Part shown: positions 50,501 to 60,760 of the stretch, piece after piece
How the letters are laid out: each line of letters opens with the position of its first letter
Position numbering within the stretch: the stretch's first letter is position 1
Assembly (NCBI GenBank): GCA_023055505.1
Contig: JALIRH010000013.1
Coordinates: forward strand, 7,316,001-7,380,000
Direction of reading: 5' to 3'
Length of the DNA: 64,000 nucleotides
DNA from: Callipepla californica brunnescens
Taxonomy: Eukaryota > Chordata > Aves > Galliformes > Odontophoridae
The notes under the pieces: generated by a model
The model's input: only the letters and a program-made list of their open reading frames with translations
Databases searched by the model: none
Told to the model about the DNA's origin: nothing
Position numbers and translations under genes: made by a program

Positions 50501-53500
50501 GGTAGAAGAATTCTCCCTGAGTCCACAGATAAATATTTTCTGACAGAAGTCATTAGATTAATCACACAGTTACGTAGCTACAAAAGTTAATAGCGGATAC
50601 GCAATGAGATGATTTCATTAGGAGCTAGCCATTGTTTGACTCAGAGCTTCTGCTGTGTTGGTATTGTGCCACCCCAGAGGTATCTCCTTAGGCTGATTTT
50701 GCATAACTCCTGAAAACTGCAGCCACAGAAAGTGACAAGGGAGACATTCAGTTTGGGTAAACCTGCTCAGTGCTGTGGCTGTGCCATCCAGCTCCATGTG
50801 GCTGTCAGCGTTCTCCCCACAGCAGCGTGAAGATGAGGTGTGCCAACACCATGACACTCAGTGAAACACAGTGAGGATGATGTGTGACAGTCACTGAAAC
50901 AAATCTGCCCACTGATCCAGGCTGATCACATTTTACATGAAGACCAACCTGAGAACTCTTCTGTCCTTCCCTGAACAGGTACTGTTTCTGTCAGGGCAAG
51001 GGGAAAGATGAAAATCCAACCTGAATGCTGTCATTTTCTGTCCTTAAACTGATTTTGTAACCAAAAGGACTCTCTTTCATAATGGGCGCACTCATACAGC
51101 ACTGGCTGAGGAAACACACTGCAGATGTAGAGAGCAGGCTTCAGCCTTAGTTCATTGGCAGTGCTGAGAGTGCAGGGTGCAGCACCTGTCTCATCTCTTT
51201 CAGAAAGACACCTGCAAATTAGGGAGGTTTATGGGGGAAGTACAAACACTATGAAAGCCTTGGAGTAACCAGTAGTGAAAGGTGAGAAGAATGCAAACTG
51301 GTAGCAGCAAATGAACTAAAAATTACGTTCATAGTAACCAACAAATCCTGCAACACTTTGCGATGTATTTCTATAGTGAGTCTAGAGCTAGTGCTGTGTT
51401 TGTCAGATTTAAAACCAAATCCAGGATGGACTTGGTGCTAATGTGGACTCATGGACCCAGTGCCACTTAACTGGAAGCCTGCCAGCTCTGTCAATGTGTT
51501 TGTACTCTTATTGCTTTGTAAGTGCCCAAGTATCTTGCCCTCAGTAGGAGAAGCTAATAGACACCTGTATCTGTGTGGAAATTGTTTGGAAGCTGTGTTT
51601 AGGGACTGCTTGGGCTGGGCACTGCCAAGCAGAGCAGTTTGTCTCCTGGCTGCATCCTATAATGAGATTTAGGAGCTTCATGGCCCTACAACATCTTTCA
51701 CAGGTGTCTAATGAGGCACAGGGTACCAGAGATTAATTTGCTTTATTTCTTCTGCATGGAAAGAAATGAAAGGGTTATTTCTTTCTCTAATAGCTATGTC
51801 TGTTTGCTGTTTGCTTTGAGACATCATTGACAGCACTGTGCGGTAGGAATGTACTGCTGGGTCCCCTCTGGCTGTATCACTGCAATCAGTAGCTGCTGGC
51901 AAGGAAAGCTCAAGGGATTAAGATCAAGAATTCATTGTTTTGAAGCATTTCTAACCACAAAGCACAGCTAGAATAAAGTTCTAATGGGCCAAAATCACCC
52001 TCACTGAGTGCATGTCCCCTCACGAGGCTGCTCACCTCTCTGAAATTCAAACCACCCAGAATGGAAGCTTCTGACTTTAGCTCCAGCACTCAGAAAGTGG
52101 TGGGATAAAAAGCCCTGCAGTCAGAACCAAGCTGAAGTCCTTGCCACTACAAGCATATAGTGTGATACTATGAAAGCAGGGGTTTACATAACTCTCCCAG
52201 AAGGTACTGACTCAAAGCTCCTTGCATTTGGAGAGCCCACATTGGGTTGTTGTGCAAGATGCTACATGACACAGTATGATCTGTGTCATCTGCTGTCTCA
52301 GTGTGCTCATCACAGAAGAAAATTCTGCTGTAACTAAGTTCTGCTGAAGAGTAAAAGCATTTCCATGCCTCATTTTTCTGTTATGTCAGAAATTGTCAGC
52401 TGGCAGCACTGCCCAGTTGGACACCTTGTATCTAGACATAAATTTCTGATGTACCTGCTCAGCAACATTTTGTTGTGATCTTGGTGACCTCCCTTAGGTC
52501 CACCTGGGCTTTGACAAAGGCAGAGCCTTCAGCAATGGGCCCTGGGTGCAGCATCAGAACACTGGGTGTCAGCTGAGCCTTGTGGAGCCTGGCCAGTGCC
52601 AGACATGGCGTTTTGGGACAGCTGGTGCTGGGAGAGAAAGAAGGGTGAGGGAGGACAGCTGAGCAGATATCAAGCCTGTTGTAATTTTAAACAGTAACTT
52701 GATTATAGAGTCTCTGGGAGAACTGGAAAGCAGTGCTAGGCAGTACCCTGTTAACACTGTGAGATGAAGCCTGACACCAGAGACATCATTAAATCCCTCT
52801 GGGCTGGATGCATTTCCTTGGATGCCAACTGGAGTGCCGTTGTCCTGGTCAATCCTTCTGTCCCTTGCTGCAGCTTTGCACTACTTTGTGCTTGAGGCTC
52901 AGGCATGGTCAGTGCAGCACAACAGCAGTCCCAGGCCCAGAGCATCAGATTCACCTTGAAGATTCACCCTATGGTGTGTAATGTTGCCAAATTTTAAACT
53001 TGTCAGAGAAACGATAAGATAAATAGAAAGACAGAAGAAAGATAAATAAACAGCAAGGTTTTGGCAAAATAATAAATGCAGCCACCATGGTTTAGAAAAC
53101 ATGCTAAGCCTTTGAACAGTTTTGTTTTACAAAAGCAAGACTGTTTGAAAAGGATCCAGGGTAAATGTTTTTGAGAGGGAGACATACACAATTAACAAGG
53201 GTGACTTTATCTCCCTTGTTAAACCAGAATCCCCTTCTGACCTTTCTTAGACATTTGGACACTGTTCCACGTGTTTTTGAGGTTTATTTTTCCACGTTAG
53301 CAGTGCAGGGGGGCAGGGAGTGTCATGTCTCAAATGAGAGGACATTGAGATGCTCTGCAAGTATGCAAAAAAAGTGTTCTTTGTGCCAATGGCAGTCTGC
53401 AAGGTTAAAAAAAAAAAAGCTGGCAAAATAGTTAGACCTCAAACACTCAGTGAAAGGTCTGTCCAATGGAGATCATCTTCCCATTCGCCTGTCAGCAGCT

Positions 53501-55635
53501 CGGAGGGTTTTCCTGGAAACCTTGAAAGAACAGACTGCTAGGGGATTTCTGTGCTGCTGCGTCTGGCTGGGTGCTGAGCTCTCAGCAGAAAGGTTTGAAG
53601 GGGGGAGACAGGACCTTGCTCTTCCCTGTTTCTTTCTTACCCAAGGGTGCAAATGCAGTAGGAGAAGTGCAGTCAGAGGTGACTGAAATCTTCTGGTCAG
53701 ATTTTACCAGAGAGGCTGTGTGTGTTGTGTGCGTACGTGATAGATTTGTGTCAACATGACATCATGCAGCAGAGAGGTGAATCAGAGCTGGTGAAGAACT
53801 GTGGCAATAGAGTTCCTGACATTTGAGCAGCTTTTTTTTAGAGCTGCTGCCATTTGGTTTCCATAGCAATACACTGAGCTGTGCAGAAATCCCCTTAGCA
53901 CATGCATAGGACAGATACACAAACCCTAATCCTGACCTCTGGTAGTCCTGTGCCAGGTGTGTGGGAGTGCTGCAGACAGTGCTGCTGAGCAGCAGGCTCC
54001 TAAGGGGTCATTCATGTACCGCAGCATCTGAATGCTCCCTGCTAATGCTGCTCTCAACCCTTTGCTAGGCAGCATTTTCCCTTTTCCTCCTTCTGCTCGT
54101 CCCTTGCCATCAAGCACTCATATAGGAATATGTAGTTTTATGGTCTGAAAAGACATGGCAAGCTTCTTCAGAGCTACATCTCCTCTGAAATACTTCTATA
54201 TTCTCACTGTGCACTTCCACGTCATCTCCCCCACAAAATACAGGAATTGTGGTAGCCTTTTTTACATCTATTGTCTCTCTTTAATGTGACAAACTGTGAC
54301 TCAGTGCAAAACAAGAAACTGCTCTGGTGGGAAAAATCATTGAGTTTAATGCAGAGGAAATCAACAGAAACCTCATCAATGGATTTCAGAGAAAACTCTA
54401 GGCAGTTCAATTAAAATGTAATTAGCTTAATTAACTGAGTAGTATGGAGTCCTTTGTTCTAGAATTGTTTTTTAACAATATTTTGAGTTACTTGTCTCTG
54501 AAATTCTATGTGTTGATACCTGAATCAGTACATGGGTTATTGCTGCTATTATTCATTCTGGCAAAGGTAAAATTGGAGACCAGTTTCACTGCTAGGTTTG
54601 CTTTCTGCCTCTGCCTGTTAAAGAAATAGAAAGAACTGCTAGCTAAGAAATCATCTGCTTTTGTTTTTCTCTGATGGACTGTACCATGAATGGATAACAC
54701 AGCAAATACTGGTACAGCTTCTATTTGTAAACTAAACAACAAAAATGCCATTCATAGGATCATGTAGGTGGCAGGATTAAAGTCATCTTTGAAAGACTGT
54801 CATATGACTGCTGTGAAACAGCAGGTGAAGAATTCACAGCACTGGTAAATGAACCTTACAAAACTGTGGTGCTTAAACTATCCTTTACTAACGTTCCTTT
54901 TTCATTTTTCCCACATCCCACCTATTGCAAAGGTACCAGTCCTTCTGTGCACCTAAAATTAGATAGAGCTTTGATACTGGTATAATAAGAAATGTTATTC
55001 TCTGGATTAATCATTCTCAGTTCCCAAACTTCGTTCTACCAGTAAAGGAGAATGCTACAGAGGTAGCCAAGAAAAAGCCAAAGTAAAGGTGTATGTTTTA
55101 AGCTGTTTTGCTCTTACCATTTGGCATGAGCAGAAAGTTCTGTCCTAGCAGATCAGAGCATGAACAGGAGAAACCAGCTTCGCTAGAGAGTGCTCTTCTG
55201 TTTTCTCAGTGTGACTCAGAATCGCAAAGCAACTTGGCTTACTTTGGCAAAAGGAGTTCAATTGGTCAATGAGACATTGTGTTCAAAGCTGATGAAATGA
55301 GTTTTCAATTTCATCACAAGAATCAACATTTTCCACATTAATTAACCTTCCTGTAGTATAAATACAACAATGCTGCATTCCCTTCAGAGACCTAGAGGTG
55401 TCTTTTATGCTCAACTTGTTTCTGGAAGCACTTTATATCATAGTTTTCTTGATCTTAAAATATGTTAACCACAGCCTTTCTGTTACAGTATTGAAATGCA
55501 GAGTTGCTTCTCCTTCTAGCTTGTTTAGACAATGTAAAAGTTTTTCTTTTGGAATCAGAAACAAATTTGTAAATTTTGGAAGCATTTTTCTGAACAGAAC
55601 GCTGACTTTGAAAGAAATGCATCAAAAGTACTCAC
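47574..55635 (-). other. KDRL: KDRL intron, 8.1 kb
   Basis: Bounded by the donor GC|gtgagt at 55635 and the acceptor ..caacag at 47574. The phase-2 exon before and the phase-2 exon after join without a missing piece, so no internal coding exon is needed. It contains an exon-like block on the opposite strand at 48176-48306 and otherwise only chance open frames. Confidence 0.8.
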
Positions 55636-55730
55636 GCGAGTGCCATGATCCCGTAAGGCCAGGAGCGGATCTCCAGCCTCTTTGGACTTTTTATCTCATC
55701 TGAAGTCAACACCATCCCGCTGTCTGACTC
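55636..55730 (-). CDS. KDRL: KDR-like VEGF receptor, tail exon with SDSGMVL motif
   Basis: A 95-bp exon entered in phase 0 and left in phase 2. It reads ESDSGMVLTSDEIKSPKR followed by LEIRSWPYGIMALA. The first part matches the conserved VEGFR tail motif (QTDSGMVLASEELK in KDR and a similar run in FLT4), which is strong proof of family. The second half has no evident KDR counterpart. The acceptor is tgctatccag|GAG and the donor is CTCGC|gtgagt. Alignment is to the KDR exon just before the last one. Confidence 0.92.
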
Positions 55731-57883
55731 CTGGATAGCAAAAGGAGAACGTCAACAGAGTGTCAACATGGAGCACACTGAAATTAGAAATTGAATACTC
55801 TGGAGAGAGTGTGGAGAAGTCAAACTAAAGCAGCACTGAAGTCAGTGGAGAAGGAAAGCCAAGGAGCTGTCTTATTTTGTGATGATACAGCTTTTGGGCC
55901 AGAACGGCACCTTACAAAATTGTCTCCAACTACAGAGCAGACAAAACAAGGGCAGGAGAATGCAACTTCTCCTTCATTGTGGCCTTCAGAGGTTGGAGCT
56001 CCCTCTCCACACAGTTATTGCAGAGGTACTCACAGGAAGGTGACCACCTATAGATGTGATATTGCAGTGTTGTATGTTGGTGTATGTGGGTGCTGGAATT
56101 AATGCAGGAGCTACCAGCTACTCCGCATATTTGTAAGATCATGGGCATTGTCAGGGAGAGCTGGACACCAGCCATCAACCTGCAAGGCACATGTTTGCAT
56201 CAGAACTCTCAATCGCGTGCTATCTAGTGACATGTGTAACACAGAGATATGTCCAGTTGGTAGAGGAAATTAAGCCCATTCTTCTGAATTTTTCTCTTAT
56301 CAGAGCCAGTATTATCAGTTTTCAGCCAGCTGGTCCTGATTATGCAGCTATTTAGCCTGGATTTCTCTCTCTTTTATCTTTATTATTTCCCCTTAAAATA
56401 ATGTGCTCTAGAAATAACTTATCTCAGTGTTGCATTTCAATTTTCTTACAGAGAAATTGTTACAAAAATCTTAACAGACACTACATAAAATCAACAGAGT
56501 GGCAGGAAGGTGTGGTACAGTTTTAGAGTTCCAGGGCAACTTTTTGAAATGATGACCTCATCAGCATTAATGCCTTGGTATTTAGGATAATTATAGTAAT
56601 CCGAGTGCACTTACTTAGTCCAAAAGTAGATCATACCAGAATTTTCTTTAAAAGATTCTCATTGATATCTCACATTCACTTCCAATCTGTTAATGTATTA
56701 CCCTATTTTTTTTTTTTGAAACTTTTCTCCCTCCATGTAAGGACTTGCTTTAAAATGCCATGAAGAAGGAGCATTTAGGAAAGTAATGCTTGTGCTGCCA
56801 TCAAAAATCTCTTACTGATACCATATCTATCTACTAAGTGTGTTTGCGTGATTCTGAGCGACAAATCTTTATCTGTCAAAAAGAAAGATGCAGGAACCAG
56901 AGGAAATTCTAAGCCCTGATTCCTGAAGATGCACTGATAAAGGCACAGAAATTACAGTTGGCGAAATGCTAGAGAATAATGAGCATCAATTCTGTGCTAA
57001 CAAGGGAGCATTAGCTGGGGTTTCCTGCACCTAGAAGGTGAGTGCCTTCTGCCATTCTGTTCAATTTCTTCCACTTTCTACCTGCTTCAAACATGCATTA
57101 CAAAGGTTGCTCTTTAGTGGCACAGGATCTGTCATTGAGACAAGTGGAATGTGCTGCAGCCAATTATTACCTGAGTATATGTATTAATTCTGTTTCATTT
57201 TCTTTGTTTAAATAAGGAAGTAAAAAATTGAAAAAAAACTCCACCCCGGAACCTTAATTTCGGAGGAAGCCAACAAGCCAAGCCATTATGCTGCAACACA
57301 ACAAGCCTTTGTTTTCCACTGGAGGGAAAAATGAAACCTTTTAACACTCTCCCACCTGCAGAGCCACTAAGTTATCCATAAAATGCCCACCTAGAGTGGG
57401 GACATTGCAAGCTAAAGCCATTTGAATCAAGGAAAGCTAGTATTTGAATCTTGGTCTAGTTCCTCTTGAACTGACCCCCCCCCCCCCCCCCACCAGCTGT
57501 TGCCTGGCTCAGCCAGCCAGAATCTCCCTGGGACATCTCCTTCAACGGCTCGATTTCAGTAAGCTGCCATTTTCTTATGGGGAAAAAAGCAAACTGATAT
57601 TGAGATATGCTCCATTCCAGCTGTAACATAAAGCTCCTCAGCCTGACCAAAGCCAGTCTACTCAAACATGAGCTTCTCTTTAAATGATCTGTCAAACTAA
57701 ATGCATGAGAAACTAATGTTTCTCTTCGTTGTTGCACAGACCGGTGTGTGAGATGCTTGGGCCAAATATTCTCCTTGATTTAAAACTATTTTTCTGACCA
57801 AAGAGATTTCAAACACCCTGATAACTGTTCGGTGTTGGTGCCAAGTGGTCAGTGTTCCTAGTGGAGAAGGACATAGTCCTTAC
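55731..57883 (-). other. KDRL: KDRL intron, 2.15 kb
   Basis: GT-AG intron (donor gtaagg, acceptor ctatccag). It contains a 17-base C run at 57475-57491, which is G17 on the transcript strand, and a T run near 56707-56717. No other feature was recognised. Confidence 0.8.
57475..57491. repeat. Poly-C/poly-G tract (17 bp)
   Basis: Uninterrupted C17 on the plus strand. In the KDRL pre-mRNA it reads G17, about 400 bases downstream of a tail exon. Confidence 0.97.
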
Positions 57884-57962
57884 CTCGTGCATCACCTTCC
57901 CCTTTCCCACTGAAACCTCATCAAAGGTCTTCACACTCAGAGGGCGCCTCTTGCTGCTGCTG
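57884..57962 (-). CDS. KDRL: KDR-like VEGF receptor, tail exon with SVKTF motif
   Basis: A 79-bp exon. One base completes a Gly codon and 26 codons follow. It reads SSSKRRPLSVKTFDEVSVGK then GKVMHE. The centre corresponds to KDR SKRKSRPVSVKTFEDIPL, a signature of VEGFR2-type tails, so the assignment is firm. The basic SSSKRR segment followed by Ser could be a phosphorylation-controlled patch. The donor is CACGAG|gtaagg. The acceptor lies in a CAG CAG CAG run, so two or three in-frame acceptors are available (see findings). The intron separating it from the next upstream exon is only 240 bp. Confidence 0.92.
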
Positions 57963-58202
57963 CTGAAAGACAGAAAGTTGAGGGGCCAGCATGAGGCCCA
58001 GGCAGATGCTGGTAGCTCAGCGAGTAGCCCTGACACAGCTCCATTCCCATCCCAGTCTTTCTTCATTGTCTCTTGTAACTAACAAACAACACCCTGACAA
58101 ATATTTTATCCAACTCACTTAGAACAGCCACACTGAGAACAACACAGCTATATCAAATCTCCCTCTCTGTCACACCCATACTCATACATGTATTTTTCTT
58201 AC

Positions 58203-58327
58203 CCAGTTTCCACTGCACTCCAGCGATTAACGCAGTTGTTCAGATTTTCCTCCACGGGGCAAGTTTTGGAGTTAGGCTCTCCATCAGGACACAAGGTGAT
58301 GTTCAGTGGGATATAGTCTTTACCATC
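58203..58327 (-). CDS. KDRL: KDR-like VEGF receptor, tail exon with the DYIPL tyrosine
   Basis: A 125-bp exon starting in phase 0. It reads DGKDYIPLNITLCPDGEPNS, then KTCPVEENLNNCVNRWSAVE, then T and the first two bases of a Gly codon. DGKDYIPL corresponds to DGKDYIVL of KDR, whose Tyr1175 recruits PLC-gamma and related SH2 proteins and is essential for angiogenic signalling. FLT4 has EGKDYIPL at the same place. The rest of the exon is unlike KDR and unusually cysteine-rich (three Cys) for a cytoplasmic tail. The acceptor is ttttatag|GAT and the donor is ACTGG|gtaag. Confidence 0.93.
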
Positions 58328-59990
58328 CTATAAAATAATCAGCATAAGAGAGCACAAAGCCGGTAAATAACATTTCATACTGCACCTCAGATGTGAAAAG
58401 TTACCACGTTATACAGGGCTTTACACTAGGAGAGGACTACATTTTATTTTAGTTGTATATTTCTGTAAAGCAATCATTAATATTCTTCATAACACATAGA
58501 GGTTAGAATGTGGAGCTTTATGTAACATTCACTGTGTGGAAGGCTTTGTATGAGGAGAATTGTTCACTCTGCTTAATCTACAACATAAAAAGGCTGAAAA
58601 CTGTCTCTAACTTCCCAGTCTTCTACAGTTGGGCTGTTTTCTCTTCCAGGCACCTGTCTGAGCTATTGCCCCACTGATTCTCACAGCACTTCCAGGACTT
58701 GTAGGCATCCCTCACACATGGCACGGCACAGCCAGGTGCACAGAGGGGTCAGCGGGCATGCAGCCAGCAGCTGGCTCTGCTGCCTTTCACATCAGTGCCC
58801 TTGGTGGGTTTGCAGCAATTTCCTTGTCATCACTGCTGCATTCCAGATGCTTGGCTGTTCTGCCCTAGTGAAGGGGAATGGAATTTCACTGATTTACTCT
58901 TCCTCAAAGCAATACTCTGCATTGTCACTGTGCTGGGAATTTCAAGGGGCCAGTGTTAGGGACACCAAAATCCCAAGTTAAGCCATGAATTTTAGAGGAG
59001 GGAGGAAGCAGCAGGAAGTCACAAAGTCCTCATGGCTGAAACTATTTTAACAGTTTAGAATTGGTTAGGTAATATTGCCTACGTAGAGACTTTTTGCTTA
59101 TTATCAGCTTAAGGAGTTGCAGCTTAAGAAGAGCCAGTCCTTAGAAAAGCCTTACAGGATTTTATTTCTCATCCTTACAAGAAAATGGTGCCATAAGTTT
59201 AATGGAATTCGGTTCACATCTCAGTAAGCTCTGCGCTGTCATTTATACCACTGCAGAAATCATCAGAAATTATCAAATCCTAAAACTGTTTGTCCAAATA
59301 TTCCTTTACTTTTGCACCATTTTAGAATCCTATTCCCTTATCATGATGTTTTATCTCCTTGATTTACCTCAGTTTCAGCACAAAACTCACAAGATCTTGA
59401 TACTGCAAACTGAGCCCTCTCTGACTTGGCTTCACTAAATTTATTTACAAACAGGAAAGAGCTGGAGGAGAGTTGTAAATTGATAGTTACATAACAGATC
59501 AGGTTGTTTTCACTGAGGAAGGAAAGTGGTTAACTATTATGAAATTAATAATCATGTAATTGACTTTCTGAGATTCACACTGCATCCTTTCAAAGCTCCT
59601 AAGAGTGCTGATGAACATAAGCTCAGAAAATGAGAGAGACAGTTCAGCCCAACTAGCATTTACTATATCAAAATCTAATTAAAATTGTTTGTGAGGTAAA
59701 GCACCACTGTTCCTCTAAGGGGCAAATGAGCCAACATTTAAATTAATGTACTGTAAGTTTCTCTTATTAGATATGGATAAACTTCTGGTTTGGAAATATA
59801 ATCCCCTTTGAATAGTAAACATTTTCTTTACTCATTTCAGCAGCCATTTTCCTTGTGACCTTTGTTATGGAGTCAAGTCTAATACTGCTGGCTCAGCACA
59901 GTCATTACTTGTGTACAGGCACATACATATCCACACACACACACATTTGTATGGGTCCATGCTCACTGAAGAAATGTTTGTGTTCTGTAC
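58328..59990 (-). other. KDRL: KDRL intron, 1.66 kb
   Basis: Donor CAG|gtacag, acceptor ttttatag. A short (AC)n run lies at 59932-59946. No other content was recognised. Confidence 0.8.
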
Positions 59991-60096
59991 CTGCTGTACG
60001 TTGGCCTGAAGAAGGTCTCCTAGGCGCTCTACAAGCTCAGTGAAGGTGGGCCTCTCTGTAGGCACTCCATGCCAGCAGTCCAGCATTGTCTGGTAG
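59991..60096 (-). CDS. KDRL: KDR-like VEGF receptor, kinase C-lobe end exon
   Basis: A 106-bp exon entered in phase 2 and left in phase 0. It encodes the last helices of the tyrosine kinase domain: [18 protein letters not shown] then [17 protein letters not shown]. The CW....RP.F signature is the conserved kinase subdomain XI with its invariant Arg. The wording LLQAN.QQ immediately before the tail is specific to VEGF receptors (KDR LLQANAQQ, FLT4 LLQASVQQ). The acceptor is ttttatctag|C and the donor is CAGCAG|gtacag. All expected residues are present, so the domain end looks intact. Confidence 0.95.
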
Positions 60097-60660
60097 CTAG
60101 ATAAAAACCGCAGGTATTGAGAATGATGTTATCTTTGCATCCAAGCTGTTTTCTTCTGCTACTGCTTGCTTTGGCCCTCATTCAGGTAGTTTCGGATTAA
60201 GATGTGCTCAAATCTCCATGTGTTGAAATTCTACTCTAGTTTCATGTGGAACATTTTTTTCTCTCTCTCTTGTTTCAAAAAAGCCTGTAGGCTTTTCATT
60301 CTCACCTAGCTTTAGATGGTTTGACTGATAGGCCCCACTGATGTTGCTGAAATAAGTCATAGCTATGGATGGCAGCTCACAAGAATTTCCTGAACTGACA
60401 TTTATGAACTACAACAGACTTGGGGAGATCTGTTCATCTTCTTGTTGGCAGGGTTGAGCTGACTTCGTCTTTCGCTAGCATTCATCTGTGTTATCAGGAG
60501 ATCCAACATATGCACAACTACAATGTTTACTGAAAACAAAATACAGAATATATAGCCATCATCTGGCGAGGTCTCCTTCCTCCTCAAGATGTATTATAAT
60601 CTCCTTTGTAATACTTAAATGACATGCAGCATCTCTCAATAGAAAACCTGGAGCTCTTAC
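60097..60660 (-). other. KDRL: KDRL intron, 564 bp
   Basis: Donor GAAGT|gtaaga, acceptor tatctag. No repeat or second gene was seen inside. Confidence 0.85.
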
Positions 60661-60760
60661 ACTTCTGGAGTGGAATATTCTGGGGACCTCATCCGGGTTC
60701 CCTCCTTGAGCCGTCGGCAGAAGTCCTCATCTATCTGCACTCCAGGGTAAGGGGAGGCAC
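60661..60760 (-). CDS. KDRL: KDR-like VEGF receptor, kinase C-lobe exon (first one in window)
   Basis: A 100-bp exon. Two bases complete a Gly codon, 32 codons follow, and the exon leaves in phase 2. It reads [20 protein letters not shown] then [14 protein letters not shown]. It aligns without gaps to the KDR kinase segment [14 protein letters not shown] (about residues 1102-1135 of the human protein), which follows the WEIFSL strand. The acceptor is cccccatcag|GT. The catalytic loop, activation loop, kinase insert, transmembrane helix and seven Ig domains belong to exons further right, beyond 64000. The receptor binds VEGF-family ligands at the endothelial cell surface and signals through dimerisation and tail phosphorylation. 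Confidence 0.95.

Noticed and set aside
47363..60760. Assignment of the receptor to KDR, FLT1 or FLT4
   Set aside because: Kinase end is closest to KDR, but the tail differs strongly from KDR and FLT4 outside short motifs, and the CDX4 neighbour fits the kdrl locus rather than KIT-KDR, FLT3-FLT1 or the FLT4 region.
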